The notes under the pieces were generated by a model. The model had not been told where the DNA came from. It saw only the letters and a list, made by a program, of their open reading frames with translations, and searched no databases. Positions 24,991 to 37,597 of a stretch of DNA of 64,000 nt are shown here, one piece after another. The number at the start of each line of letters is the position of its first letter. The first letter of the stretch is position 1. The stretch comes from Algimonas porphyrae (GTDB lineage Bacteria > Pseudomonadota > Alphaproteobacteria > Caulobacterales > Maricaulaceae), in the NCBI RefSeq assembly GCF_041429795.1, contig NZ_CP163424.1, positions 1,490,001-1,554,000 on the forward strand, in the 5' to 3' direction. Position numbers and translations under genes: made by a program.

Positions 24991-25662
24991 ATGACAAAGG
25001 CTTGGAACGGAGAAAGCAGATTTGCGGTGGGCCGCATACATTATCGCGGACCAAGCGGTGACAACGCTATGCACCGTCACGCAGCTTTGCAGTTAGTTTT
25101 AGAGGGCAAAAGCATTCGCTTTGAGAACGGGCGTTGCGAAGTCCCTTCATATATTCGGCCTATGGCGGCGCACCAACTGGAGCGCGCAGAGCACGTCGAG
25201 CTGTTGCTGATCGAGCCATCGTCTCGGTTCGGCCAAACTTTGTTGAACTCTCTGCCCGCCAAACCCATCGGAGCTCTACCGCGGGGGATTTTGCCAATCG
25301 ACCACGATGGCGACGACCCTGTTGCGCCACTGCCCAAGCCACTTGTTTCTGCGTTGGACCACCTGAGCGGAGAAGGCGCTATGCAACGCACGATTGGAGA
25401 GGCTGCTAAGGCGGCAGGGGTGTCGGTGTCGCGGCTTCGCGCCATAGCGAACGGGGCGCTCGGCGTATCGCTGTCGCGCTGGCGGTTATGGCAAGCGTTG
25501 CAGACGGCGCTGCAGCACCTCGCCGAAGGCGACAGCGTGGCGATCGCAGCGTTCGCCGCCGGTTTCTCCGACCAGGCTCACCTAACACGAAGCATGAAAG
25601 TGACACTCGGGCTGACACCGGGCGCAGTGCTGGCGGGCGTGGGTTTGCGCGAAGGGTCGTAA
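24991..25662 (+). CDS. AraC-family transcriptional regulator
   Basis: Predicted 223 residues. A cupin-like N-terminal sensing part (HRHAALQLVLEGKSIRFENG) precedes a C-terminal double helix-turn-helix (RTIGEAAKAAGVSVSRLRAI and VAIAAFAAGFSDQAHLTRSM, KVTLGLTPGAVL), the AraC/XylS signature. It begins 80 bases after the relaxase stop and precedes the DUF3703-fusion and MBL genes by 53 bases on the same strand, so it is likely to regulate them. This marks the beginning of a cargo insertion between relaxase and the SOS cassette. Weak ribosome site. Inducer unknown. Confidence 0.82.
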   Translation: MTKAWNGESRFAVGRIHYRGPSGDNAMHRHAALQLVLEGKSIRFENGRCEVPSYIRPMAAHQLERAEHVELLLIEPSSRFGQTLLNSLPAKPIGALPRGILPIDHDGDDPVAPLPKPLVSALDHLSGEGAMQRTIGEAAKAAGVSVSRLRAIANGALGVSLSRWRLWQALQTALQHLAEGDSVAIAAFAAGFSDQAHLTRSMKVTLGLTPGAVLAGVGLREGS

Positions 25663-25715
25663 GCCGCAGGCGATCTGTTCAATACCGCTGGGCAGGAACG
25701 GTCTAGCAAGGCCGC

Positions 25716-27149
25716 ATGATTTACCGACGACTTGACCGCGCGCGCCTCCGGCGTGCATATGACCAGGAGCTCAAGATGTTCTGGGGAGCGCGGCGTATAG
25801 GCGACCGCGAGCTGGCTTGGGGCCACCTTGAACGCGCCCACATCCTGAGCCAGCGATACTTCACACGGCACTGGCATACGCATTGGCTCATGCTGCGCCT
25901 TGCGCGCGAGGAAAGAAACCGCGCCGAGGTGCGAGGACAGATTCGCCGCCTCGCGGCGGTACCGCTGGGCTGGGCAGGCGGCTGGGTCCCCAAGGGCAAC
26001 ACCGGCGGCGCAAATGTTCATCCCCTCAAACCCATGTCTGTCGAAGGAGATCTTGCCGAGGCGCTGGAGGGCTACTCGCCGTGGAAGGATGTAGCGGTGC
26101 GTGTGGCTGTCGTCGTCACGGTCCTGCTCATGGTGCTGTGGGCACGATCCGCTTGGAGCGAGGTGCGGGAGCGCAATGGCGAGTTCCTAACGGTCACTGC
26201 GTCAGCGGCCTCACAGTGCACTCCGGTTCCTGCGCTGGAGGGTGCAGAGGATATCGTACTCGACACGGCAGCCGGACGCGGCTTTGCCGTTGGTGGAGAC
26301 CGACGTGCTTTTCGTGGAGGCGGAGCTGGACGTTCGCGCGTGTTCGCTTTTCCGGCAGACGACCCTCACGCCGCGCGGGACACTACACCCGACGAGCCAG
26401 CCGAGCTTAAAGGCTTTGGTGCAGATCTTCTGCGCAAGCCCGATGGCTCTGTGTGGCTAGGTATTGCAAACCGTTCAAACGTTGCGCACGGCATCGAGGT
26501 CTACGCTGTCGCTGAAGACGGCTTCCTTACCCATTATAACACGCTGACCTCGCCGGACTTCCGCAATCCAAACGACCTTGTGCTCCTGTCGCCCAGCTCT
26601 GCTTTGGTTACGCTCGACAAGCGTTCGCCCGCTGGCACGATTTGGGAAGTGGTGGAAGGCGCGCGCCGCGCAGCAACGGGCCGCGTCGTGCATTTGGAGC
26701 AAGGCAGTATGGAGACGATCGCGGACGGTCTTCTGTCGTCCAATGGCATCGTCCGCCTCGACAATGGCCGGGTTGCTGTTGGGGAGCTTGTTGGGCGTCG
26801 TGTTTCGATCTTTGCGCCAAACTCTAATGGCGATGCCTACCAACTGGAACGACGGATCGCGCTGCCGTTTGCCGTAGACAATCTCACTTCGCCCGATGGG
26901 CGTACGCTCTGGGCTGCGGGCCATCCGAAGCTGCTGACTCTCGCGAGAGGCTACCAGCGCGACGAAGAACATAAGTCGCCATCAATGGCGGTGGCCGTCG
27001 ATTCCGTGACGGGCACGGTGCGAACGCTTTTTCAGGACGATGGCCACCTTTTGTCCGCGAGCTCGGTGGCTGTAGCCCTTCCTGACAAGAGGATGCTGGT
27101 CGGCACGGCATTCGGTCCGGCGGCTACGCTGTGCGAGGGGCGTTCGTGA
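25716..27149 (+). CDS. Fusion of DUF3703 with a membrane helix and an SMP-30/paraoxonase-like beta-propeller
   Basis: Predicted 477 residues. Residues 8-120 (LRRAYDQELKMFWGARRIGD ... RYFTRHWHTHWLMLRLA ... GGANVHPLKPMSV) match DUF3703, normally an independent ~120-residue protein of metal-resistance clusters. A transmembrane helix at about 127-145 follows. The rest (from ~165) looks like a six-bladed propeller of the arylesterase/gluconolactonase type, with RNPNDLVLLSPSSALVTLDK and SSNGIVRLDNGRVAVGE, including the NDL and NG calcium-ligand-like segments. Thus a cytoplasmic DUF3703 head would be tethered to a periplasmic hydrolase-like propeller. Activity is unknown. The following gene overlaps as GTGA. 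Confidence 0.7.
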   Translation: MIYRRLDRARLRRAYDQELKMFWGARRIGDRELAWGHLERAHILSQRYFTRHWHTHWLMLRLAREERNRAEVRGQIRRLAAVPLGWAGGWVPKGNTGGANVHPLKPMSVEGDLAEALEGYSPWKDVAVRVAVVVTVLLMVLWARSAWSEVRERNGEFLTVTASAASQCTPVPALEGAEDIVLDTAAGRGFAVGGDRRAFRGGGAGRSRVFAFPADDPHAARDTTPDEPAELKGFGADLLRKPDGSVWLGIANRSNVAHGIEVYAVAEDGFLTHYNTLTSPDFRNPNDLVLLSPSSALVTLDKRSPAGTIWEVVEGARRAATGRVVHLEQGSMETIADGLLSSNGIVRLDNGRVAVGELVGRRVSIFAPNSNGDAYQLERRIALPFAVDNLTSPDGRTLWAAGHPKLLTLARGYQRDEEHKSPSMAVAVDSVTGTVRTLFQDDGHLLSASSVAVALPDKRMLVGTAFGPAATLCEGRS

Positions 27150-28114
27150 AATCTGCGGTTTGGTCGCTGGTGCTGGTCGCAGGCCTGTTGGTCTCGCTCG
27201 CTGCATTCGCCTTTGCGAGTCACGCGCTGGCGACGAATGACGCCGAGCGGCATTGGCGCGAGCGCCCGGTAGTCTTGCTCTCCGACTTCGGCACGGTGGA
27301 CCGAGTGGAGGTTACGGTTCTTGCAGGCCCGAAGGCCGACCATGACAAAGGCTATGTGGGCGAACCCGGCTTGTCGCTACGGCTCGATGTAGACGGCACA
27401 GTCTGGCTCTTCGACTTGGGACTCGGCGCACGCGACGCGCAGGACACGGTGCGGACGAACGCTAGACTGGCTGGTGTCGACCTTAGCGAGACCGATGCCG
27501 TCTTCCTGTCGCATCGCCACCGCGACCACATGGGCGGTGTCTCAGCTGAAAAAAGCGGACGGCTCGACCTTACGGGCATGGGACGCGACGACCTGCGCAT
27601 CGTTGCTCCGCTAAGCGCTCTTGATATGCCGGAGCACACTGTCACGGAGATCGCGCAGCCTGCGGTCTTGGGCGAAGGAGTGGCGAGCCTCGGTCCGATC
27701 CGTCGCGCACTCTTTATAGGCCCAGTTGACGAGCAGGCCATGATCCTGGACGTGAGGGATTATGGTCTCATTGCCGTCGTCGGCTGTGGGCACCAGACCC
27801 TGCCGAAGCTGGCCGAGCGCGTGGTCGAGGTCTTCGGTCGACCCGTCAAGGCCGTGATTGGAGATCTCCACTATCCGGTGCCGGAGGGGCGTCTTCGCGT
27901 GGCTGGCATAGACGCCCAGCGATGGCTCGCGTCAGGAGGCGGGCCGCTCAGCCCTGCAGGACAACAGGATGTGGAGGCGTTTGCGACATGGGCTTTTGAA
28001 AGCGGAACGGACCTCTTCCTTGTGGGCCACGACACCCATGACACAGTGCTGGCATTGCCAACTGTAAACTCGCTGGCAGTTGGACAGGTCCTTATCCTGC
28101 CCGAGGTTGATTGA
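27146..28114 (+). CDS. Membrane-anchored or secreted metallo-beta-lactamase-fold hydrolase
   Basis: Predicted 322 residues from GTG 27146 (preceded by GAGGGG and overlapping the upstream stop); GTG 27131 is an alternative. An N-terminal hydrophobic segment (VWSLVLVAGLLVSLAAFAFA) is a signal anchor. The metal site HxHxDH is present as SHRHRDHMGG (H123, H125, D127, H128), with later VVGCGHQTLPKLAE and GDLHYP. The VVGCGH box resembles MBL enzymes related to dihydropterin/RFA-P synthase-like hydrolases. Co-translation with the propeller fusion suggests a shared substrate, possibly an ester or lactone, but this is inference. Confidence 0.8.
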   Translation: MKSAVWSLVLVAGLLVSLAAFAFASHALATNDAERHWRERPVVLLSDFGTVDRVEVTVLAGPKADHDKGYVGEPGLSLRLDVDGTVWLFDLGLGARDAQDTVRTNARLAGVDLSETDAVFLSHRHRDHMGGVSAEKSGRLDLTGMGRDDLRIVAPLSALDMPEHTVTEIAQPAVLGEGVASLGPIRRALFIGPVDEQAMILDVRDYGLIAVVGCGHQTLPKLAERVVEVFGRPVKAVIGDLHYPVPEGRLRVAGIDAQRWLASGGGPLSPAGQQDVEAFATWAFESGTDLFLVGHDTHDTVLALPTVNSLAVGQVLILPEVD

Positions 28115-28250
28115 GGCCAAAAGGCTTTTTCCAAATTACGTTCGCTTGAGTGACAACACCACGAGTTGCGAAAAGATCTATGCCAGCATTTGGGTTTTTG
28201 AATACCATGATAATAGGACAGGTTTTCGGGCACGTTTTTCGTCGTAGGCA

Positions 28251-31569
<3,319 letters not shown>

Positions 31570-31573
31570 GACG

Positions 31574-33136
31574 TCAGGACGCGCGCGTTACGGCGTCGAG
31601 AGAAAAATGCGGCACGCGCAGAAACTCTCCGCAGAGCCACCACCCGCGCTGCGGCTGTCCGGCTAGCACCATCAGCCAGAGACAACGCCCATCCTGCGTC
31701 ACCGCGCGCCAGTAGTCGCGCGTTCGGTTCTCGAATGCCGCATCGGATACATCCCACCAGACGGGGCTGACTCGTTCGGGACCGTCGGCGCGGCGCAGCT
31801 CGAACACCTCGCGCCGCCATTGGAAGCGTTGGGGCGGCACACCCGGAAGGATGATATGCAGGCGCTCCGGCGCATATGTGAGTTCAGGGCGCGGGTAGCG
31901 GACCAGGCACGGGGCATCTTTGCGTGCAGGGCTATCCACCGCCGGGCGAAAGGCGCGTTCACGTTCGGGCGTGTGGCCGTGGCCGGCGGTCGGCATGAAC
32001 AAGCGGTCGAAGCCCAGATGATTGCCCAGCGTCGTCAGGGTCTGGTCCAGTGCGTCCTGCATCGCGTCTCCGGCCTGTCCCATGCGCAGTTGGCCATGCT
32101 GAAAGATGTCTGTGTCGAGCGCCAGCAGGCGGAACCAGTCCGCCCCGAAAGCCAGTTCCAAGCTTTCCAGTGGGCGCACGAACTGGCGCAGGATCGGGGC
32201 CGTGTCGCGAGTCGGACTGGCAAAGCCGATGCGAAGTTCGTGATCCCCGGTATCGACACTGCGCACGGTCAGCGCCATACCGCGCGCCGCGTAGCCTTGG
32301 TCGTGCAAGCGCGCGCAGACCCGCTCTGCCAGACGCCCGAGAATGGCAGTGATCCCGTCGAGCCGCATGACGGGTTCGGGCAGCGTCATCTGCGCGGCAA
32401 AGACGGGCGGGCGGGACGACGGCACGACCGGATCGGAGCGGTAGCCGCGCAGCGCGTCGAGCGCGTTGGTCAGGTCAACGGAAAAGCGCCGGGCCAGCTC
32501 GGACGATTTGAATGCGGACAGCTCGCCGATTGTGGACAAGCCCAAGCGGCGCAGATCCATGAGGGTCTTCGGTTGGAGCTCCAAGGCAGCGAGCGGTAGG
32601 GCAGCAATCTGCGCGGGCTCGGCCTGCGGATCGGACGCCGTGATGGCCTGTTCACCGTGGCGTGCAAAACCCCGCGCCGCGCGGCGGGTATTGCCGATGC
32701 CGATGCGCGCCGTGACCTTCAAATCAGTCATATCGTCGAGCATGGCTTCCGCCATCGCTCGCTCCCCGCCGAACAGATGTGCGCAGCCGGAAATGTCCAC
32801 GGCCAGCCCGTCGGGTGGTTCCAGTGCGACGCGCGGGCTGTAGTGATCCGCCCAGCGGTGCAGCGCGCCGAGCAGTCGACCTTCGCGCAAACTGTCCTGC
32901 GGCTCGGTCAGAAGGTCCGGGCAGACCGCCCGCGCATTGGTCAGGCTCATGTTTGCACGAACGCCCACCTCGGACGCCGCCCAATTCGGACATAAAATAC
33001 CGTCCGCGCTGCCCAGTGTGCAGGTCACGGCAAAAGGACCGGACAGTCGGCTATCCTCCCGCCGGGACCAGCGGTCCAGCGGGAGTTGCGGCAGGTAAAG
33101 GGCAAGGTGCCGTCTGGAGCGTGAAGGCGGGGACAT
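31574..33136 (-). CDS. imuB: ImuB, catalytically inactive Y-family polymerase-like protein
   Basis: Predicted 520 residues. The N-terminal palm-like region (HLALYLPQLPLDRWSRR) lacks the catalytic acidic pair of active Y-family polymerases, as in known ImuB. Other family features are EPPDGLAVDISGCAHLFGGE, the ARIGIGNTRRAARGFAR segment, the helix-hairpin-helix (MDLRRLGLSTIGELSAF) and the little-finger region. ImuB acts as the hub that joins ImuA and DnaE2 to the beta clamp for mutagenic lesion bypass. It overlaps imuA by 86 bases and is followed by dnaE2 four bases later, so the cassette is one transcription unit. Confidence 0.9.
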   Translation of the reverse strand: MSPPSRSRRHLALYLPQLPLDRWSRREDSRLSGPFAVTCTLGSADGILCPNWAASEVGVRANMSLTNARAVCPDLLTEPQDSLREGRLLGALHRWADHYSPRVALEPPDGLAVDISGCAHLFGGERAMAEAMLDDMTDLKVTARIGIGNTRRAARGFARHGEQAITASDPQAEPAQIAALPLAALELQPKTLMDLRRLGLSTIGELSAFKSSELARRFSVDLTNALDALRGYRSDPVVPSSRPPVFAAQMTLPEPVMRLDGITAILGRLAERVCARLHDQGYAARGMALTVRSVDTGDHELRIGFASPTRDTAPILRQFVRPLESLELAFGADWFRLLALDTDIFQHGQLRMGQAGDAMQDALDQTLTTLGNHLGFDRLFMPTAGHGHTPERERAFRPAVDSPARKDAPCLVRYPRPELTYAPERLHIILPGVPPQRFQWRREVFELRRADGPERVSPVWWDVSDAAFENRTRDYWRAVTQDGRCLWLMVLAGQPQRGWWLCGEFLRVPHFSLDAVTRAS

Positions 33137-33776
33137 GGTCGGGGTGAGCGTTCGTGAGTGAGGTGGGCAGGAGGTCGAGCGGATAGGCTTGCGCAGGCGG
33201 CGGATCGCCGCTCACCCGCCAGGCACCCGGACGAGCGCGCCGGTTCTTGGTCGACCGCCAGACCCAGTCCGCGCCTTCGTGTGGGGAAGGCTGGCAGGAC
33301 CACCGGCTTTGTGCGGCCGACGACTGCGCGCGCCGTCCGATCAGGATGAGGCCCAGCGTGCCGCCCACCTGCGCGGCGATCTGCAGGCGGCGGCTCTCGA
33401 ACAGATCCGGCCCCAGCGCGACGTGGAGCACGACCAGCTCCGCGCCTTTGCAGCGCATAGCCTCTTCTCCCGCCCACAAAGTTTCGCCCCGGTTGGCCGT
33501 CTGGATAAGGATGAACCGGTCCGCGCGGGCAAAGGCCTCGCAGCTTTGCGCGCGCAGGGCGCGGGCGTGACGCGGCTCGCCGATCCACAAGACCTTGCCT
33601 TGCATCTGGCTGGCGAGGGCCAGCGCGAGCGACGCACCGCTCGGCCCCATGGCCTCATGGATACGACCGAGCTCGAAATCTGATGCCGTGCCAAGCGGAA
33701 TAGAGTCCGGCTGATGGCTCCGCGACGCACGATCGCAGAGCTTTTTCAGCGCGGTCTTGTCAACTTGCTCTAACAC
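33051..33776 (-). CDS. imuA: ImuA, RecA-like SOS mutagenesis accessory protein
   Basis: Predicted 241 residues, GTG start at 33776; the true start may be slightly downstream because the SOS box is only 3 bases away. The protein has the ImuA features FELGRIHEAMGPSGASLALA, VLWIGEPRHARALRA, ELVVLHVALGPDLFESRRLQ and GLILIGRRAQ and a Pro-rich C-terminus that overlaps imuB. ImuA is structurally RecA-like and needed with ImuB and DnaE2 for DNA-damage-induced mutagenesis. Gene order imuA-imuB-dnaE2 is standard in Alphaproteobacteria. Its location inside conjugation genes means the mutagenesis cassette is carried by the mobile element. Confidence 0.85.
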   Translation of the reverse strand: MLEQVDKTALKKLCDRASRSHQPDSIPLGTASDFELGRIHEAMGPSGASLALALASQMQGKVLWIGEPRHARALRAQSCEAFARADRFILIQTANRGETLWAGEEAMRCKGAELVVLHVALGPDLFESRRLQIAAQVGGTLGLILIGRRAQSSAAQSRWSCQPSPHEGADWVWRSTKNRRARPGAWRVSGDPPPAQAYPLDLLPTSLTNAHPDHVPAFTLQTAPCPLPAATPAGPLVPAGG

Positions 33777-33778
33777 AA

Positions 33779-33793
33779 GTTCTGTGTTTGTTC
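33779..33793 (-). promoter_or_regulatory. LexA (SOS) box of the imuA operon
   Basis: GTTC TGTGTTT GTTC on the plus strand is the direct repeat GTTC-N7-GTTC (GAAC-N7-GAAC on the coding strand), the known alphaproteobacterial LexA recognition sequence. It lies immediately upstream of imuA and so should make the imuA-imuB-dnaE2 operon DNA-damage inducible. Confidence 0.85.
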
Positions 33794-33819
33794 TCTTTTC
33801 GGCGATCGAGTCAAGAAAT

Positions 33820-33837
33820 ACAGGAATATGGTCCTAT
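33820..33837. promoter_or_regulatory. AGGA-N6-TCCT operator, copy 3
   Basis: ACAGGAATATGGTCCTAT lies in the 284-base space between divergent imuA and traG. It matches the dyads upstream of the FseA-like activator and the excisionase gene, implying that traG (and the trb operon) or the imuA operon shares their control. The remainder of the spacer (33838-34060) shows no other feature I can support. Confidence 0.6.
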
Positions 33838-34060
33838 TTTCGTGGGGATAAGATCGCCGGAATCCCTAAAACCTGCCCGAAAATACCCCAACCCTAAAGT
33901 TTCGGTCGGTGTTCGCATCGCCTGGTCACTGACAATCATCGCCTGTCCTTGGTGATTTACAGCTGTCTCTCATTGCGGAAATTACTGGTCGCTTTCCGAC
34001 CTAGCCGAAAATTGCATTCCCGCGCAGCTTAAGCCTCGAACTTCAACGAGGCTATTTTCC

Positions 34061-36058
34061 GTGTCACCCAACTCCATTCTCATCGGCCAGGTCGGCGTCG
34101 TCTTCACGACGATCGGCACCGGCGTTTGGGGTGCGACCCAATGGGTGGCGCGGGAGCTGCGTTACGACCCGTATCTCGGCGCGGCCTGGTTCAATTTGGA
34201 CGGAACGCCGATCTACTATCCGTGGCGCTTGTTCGAGTGGTGGTATGCCTTCGAGCCCTACGCTCCCGAAGTCTTTGCGACCGGCGGACAGATTGCGATT
34301 GGCGCATCCGCGCTCGGCGTCGTGTTTTCCGTTATTGGGTCGGTTTGGCGCGGGCGTCAGGCCAAGAAGCTGACGACCTTTGGTTCGTCGCGCTGGGCAA
34401 CAAACTCCGACATGAAGCGCTTCGGTCTATTCGGTCGCCAAGGCGTGTTTATCGGCCGGACCAAAAGCCACTACCTTCGCCACGATGGGCCAGAACACGT
34501 CATGACCTTCGCGCCGACCCGGTCAGGTAAGGGCGTCGGTCTGGTGGTTCCGACCCTGCTGTCTTGGGAGCACTCAACTGTGGTCCACGACATCAAGGGC
34601 GAGAACTGGCAGCTGACCTCCGGCTGGCGCTCGACTTTCTCGCACTGCCTGCTGTTCGATCCGACCAATCCGGCCTCCGCCAAATACAACCCGCTGCTCG
34701 AAGTCCGCATGGGCCGCAACGAGGTGCGAGATGTCCAGAACATCGCCGATATTCTCGTTGACCCGGAAGGTGCGTTGGAGCGGCGTTCGCACTGGGAAAA
34801 GACCGGCCATGCCTTGCTCGTCGGCGCAATCCTTCACGTTCTTTACGCAGAGGAAGAGAAGACCCTCTCCCGCGTTGCAAGCTTTCTGTCTGACCCCGCG
34901 CGATCCTTCGAGACCACGCTGCGGGAGATGATGTCCACCGATCATCTCGGCTGCGGTGATGCAGCCACCCCGGAAGTTCATCCCGTTGTCGCGCAGGCGG
35001 CACGAGAACTCCTGAACAAGTCTGAGAACGAACGCTCTGGCGTGCTTTCAACGGCGATGAGTTTTCTGGGCCTGTATCGAGACCCGACCGTGGCCGAGGT
35101 GACCTCTTCCTGCGACTGGCGGATTGACGATCTGGTGAGCGCAGACAAGCCCGTATCGCTCTACCTCGTCGTTCCGCCGTCCGACATCTCGCGGACCAAG
35201 CCGCTCATTCAACTCGTGCTCAACCAGATAGGTCGTCGTCTGACTGAGAAGCTGGATGGCGAGATCGACGGCAATTCGCGTCGGCAAGTCCTGCTGATGC
35301 TGGATGAGTTTCCCGCGCTTGGCCGCCTCGACTTCTTCGAGAGCGCCTTGGCTTTCATGGCGGGCTACGGCCTGCGCGCGTTTCTCATCGCCCAGTCCCT
35401 CAACCAGATCGAAAAGGCCTATGGGCCGAATAATTCCATCCTCGACAACTGCCATGTGCGGATCGCGTTTGCGACAAATGATGAGCGCACGGCCAAGCGC
35501 GTAAGCGACGCGCTGGGATCGGCAACCGAGATGCGCGCCATGCGGAATTATGCGGGTCACCGCCTCGCGCCCTGGCTGTCGCATGTCATGGTTTCAAGAC
35601 AGGAGACGGCACGCCAGCTCCTTACACCGGGCGAAGTCATGCAGCTTCCAGCCGATGAGGAGGTCGTTTTGATCTCCGGCATGTCGCCCGTGCGCGCGAA
35701 CAAGATCCGCTACTACCAAGACAAGAACTTCAGCGGTCGGGTTTCTCCCCCTCCGACGCTGAATGGCCCCGATCGTCCTTACGGCGATGCTCCCCTCCCA
35801 CGCCAAGACGATTGGGGCCAACGCACAGCAACCTTCTGTCAGAAGCTTTTCGACGCGAGCAAGACCGATGTCGAGATCTCCACGGATGACGAAGGCAGCA
35901 AGGAGCGCACGATAGAGACTAAATCGCCGAGCAAGGAAGCCTCTGATCTAGATGCGTCCGATCAGCCAGAACTCGGTAAAGAAAGAAGGCCAGCGCGAAG
36001 TCGACCTTCCGTCAGGGTTGGTCGAACGAACTTACGGCGTCGATCGCGGCACACCTAA
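34061..36058 (+). CDS. traG: Type IV coupling protein TraG/VirD4
   Basis: Predicted 665 residues, GTG start. N-terminal membrane helices (ILIGQVGVVFTTIGTGVW and IAIGASALGVVFSVIGSVW) are followed by the cytoplasmic ATPase with Walker A in APTRSGKGVGLVVPTLL (about residue 151) and Walker B in VLLMLDEFPALGRLDFFE (about 410); the KGENWQLTSGWR segment is typical of TraG. It couples the relaxosome to the Trb channel and drives DNA export. The C-terminal ~80 residues are polar and variable. It begins the plus-strand run of CopG, trbB and the mating-pair-formation genes. Confidence 0.93.
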   Translation: MSPNSILIGQVGVVFTTIGTGVWGATQWVARELRYDPYLGAAWFNLDGTPIYYPWRLFEWWYAFEPYAPEVFATGGQIAIGASALGVVFSVIGSVWRGRQAKKLTTFGSSRWATNSDMKRFGLFGRQGVFIGRTKSHYLRHDGPEHVMTFAPTRSGKGVGLVVPTLLSWEHSTVVHDIKGENWQLTSGWRSTFSHCLLFDPTNPASAKYNPLLEVRMGRNEVRDVQNIADILVDPEGALERRSHWEKTGHALLVGAILHVLYAEEEKTLSRVASFLSDPARSFETTLREMMSTDHLGCGDAATPEVHPVVAQAARELLNKSENERSGVLSTAMSFLGLYRDPTVAEVTSSCDWRIDDLVSADKPVSLYLVVPPSDISRTKPLIQLVLNQIGRRLTEKLDGEIDGNSRRQVLLMLDEFPALGRLDFFESALAFMAGYGLRAFLIAQSLNQIEKAYGPNNSILDNCHVRIAFATNDERTAKRVSDALGSATEMRAMRNYAGHRLAPWLSHVMVSRQETARQLLTPGEVMQLPADEEVVLISGMSPVRANKIRYYQDKNFSGRVSPPPTLNGPDRPYGDAPLPRQDDWGQRTATFCQKLFDASKTDVEISTDDEGSKERTIETKSPSKEASDLDASDQPELGKERRPARSRPSVRVGRTNLRRRSRHT

Positions 36059-36081
36059 ACTCGGTTTGATGGGGTTTGGTC

Positions 36082-36570
36082 ATGACCACTAAGCTCAAAC
36101 GCATTCAGGTCTACGCGACCAAGGAACTTCACAAGCGGCTGGAGATCGCGGCCTCGCATCCGAAAGTCAGCAAGTCGGAAATCGTCAAGCGCGCGCTCGA
36201 ACTCTACCTCTCAGAGGAGCAGGAAGCGATGCGCAACAATCCGATCTTGCGCCGTCTCGACCGGATGACGCGCGAGAGCGAGAAACTGCGCCAGAGGCTC
36301 GTCGTCTTGAGCGAAGCGCATGCTCTCTATGTGCGGTATTTCCTGACGCTGGTGCCCGCGCCGCCCAATGAGGAACGCGAAGCGGCAAGAGCCGAGGGTG
36401 CTGCGCGCTTCGAAAGCTACCGCGAGGCTCTGGAGACAATCCTCTCTGACCGTTCGCGCTATCTCTTCGACGGCGTGGAAGATGCCCTCATCGGCAAAAG
36501 CGACTTCTTCACAAATGAAGAACTCGACCGCCTGCACCAACCCGCCCCTGCTCGGGGAGGCGCGTCATGA
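36082..36570 (+). CDS. Ribbon-helix-helix (CopG-family) relaxosome/regulatory protein
   Basis: Predicted 162 residues from ATG 36082 (an upstream TTG at 36076 is an alternative). Residues 4-50 form a CopG-type ribbon-helix-helix (KRIQVYATKELHKRLEIAAS ... SKSEIVKRALELYLSEEQ), followed by a coiled-coil-like charged C-terminus. Such genes between traG and trbB are conserved in this ICE family and may bind oriT as a relaxosome accessory protein or repress transfer genes. It overlaps trbB by 4 bases (ATGA). Confidence 0.8.
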   Translation: MTTKLKRIQVYATKELHKRLEIAASHPKVSKSEIVKRALELYLSEEQEAMRNNPILRRLDRMTRESEKLRQRLVVLSEAHALYVRYFLTLVPAPPNEEREAARAEGAARFESYREALETILSDRSRYLFDGVEDALIGKSDFFTNEELDRLHQPAPARGGAS

Positions 36571-37535
36571 CGACTGTTCAACGCTCCCAAACCCGCCAAC
36601 GCACGGATGCCATGCTGCGTACCGCGCTTGGTCCGGTCATTTGCGAGGCACTGTCCAACCCGGCGGTTGTCGAGATCATGCAGAATCCGGACGGCCATCT
36701 CTGGATCGAGCAGGCCGGTATCGGGCGCGTCTCACGCGGAGCCGTGATCGACCCGAATCAAGCGGAACGTATCATCCGGCTCGTCGCATCGCTTTCGGGT
36801 TTCGACGTGAACCGCGATGCACCTATTGTCTCGGCAGAGCTGCCCATCGGTGGACAGCGGTTCGAAGGCGTGATGCCACCGGTCTGCCTCGCGCCGAGCT
36901 TTGCCATACGCAATCCTGCGGCCAAGGTCTTCACGCTGGCGGACTATGTCACGGCGAGAACGATCTCGTCCGAGAAAGCCCGCGCGCTCGTGCGCGCCGT
37001 CTTCGGTCGTCGCAATATACTGATCGTCGGGGGCACCGGGTCCGGCAAGACCACCTTAGCCAATGCCTTGCTCGCCGAAGTGGCCAGCACGCGCGACCGC
37101 GTTCTCATTCTCGAAGACACGCGCGAGCTGCAATGCGCGGCGGAGGACTGTGTCTCTCTGCGCACGCAAAGCTCGACATCGATGCGTGATCTCGTGCGCT
37201 CCACGCTCCGCCTGCGTCCCGACCGCATAGTGGTCGGCGAAGTGCGCGGCGGCGAAGCGCTCGATCTTCTCAAAGCCTGGTCGACCGGACATCCCGGCGG
37301 CGTGGCGACAGTACATGCCAACAGCGCAGCCGACGGTCTCGATCGTCTTGAGCAGCTTGTCGGCGAAGTCGTGGCGAACGTGCCACGCAAACTCATCTCC
37401 GCGGCGGTCGATATCGTCGTCGGGATCGAGAACCGCTCAGGCGTCCGACGGGTCACGGACGTGCTGGAAGTTCTCGGAAGCGATGGGGTCGAGGGCGCCT
37501 ACCGGCTCAGGCCGCTGGTTCCCGATCCGCCCTAG
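36567..37535 (+). CDS. trbB: TrbB, VirB11-type secretion ATPase
   Basis: Predicted 322 residues. N-terminal domain (NPAVVEIMQNPDGHLWIEQA) and RecA-like domain with Walker A GGTGSGKTT (about residue 155), the Asp box ILEDTRELQC, Walker B RIVVGEVRGGEALDLL and the His box TGHPGGVATVHANSA. Forms a hexameric ATPase at the base of the conjugative channel for pilus assembly and transfer. It begins the trbBCDEJLFGI operon. Confidence 0.93.
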   Translation: MTTVQRSQTRQRTDAMLRTALGPVICEALSNPAVVEIMQNPDGHLWIEQAGIGRVSRGAVIDPNQAERIIRLVASLSGFDVNRDAPIVSAELPIGGQRFEGVMPPVCLAPSFAIRNPAAKVFTLADYVTARTISSEKARALVRAVFGRRNILIVGGTGSGKTTLANALLAEVASTRDRVLILEDTRELQCAAEDCVSLRTQSSTSMRDLVRSTLRLRPDRIVVGEVRGGEALDLLKAWSTGHPGGVATVHANSAADGLDRLEQLVGEVVANVPRKLISAAVDIVVGIENRSGVRRVTDVLEVLGSDGVEGAYRLRPLVPDPP

Positions 37536-37597
37536 CGCCTCGCTCTGAGGCGCGAGCCTCAGCTTCCATCCATCTCAGCATAAAGGAGGTGTCAATT

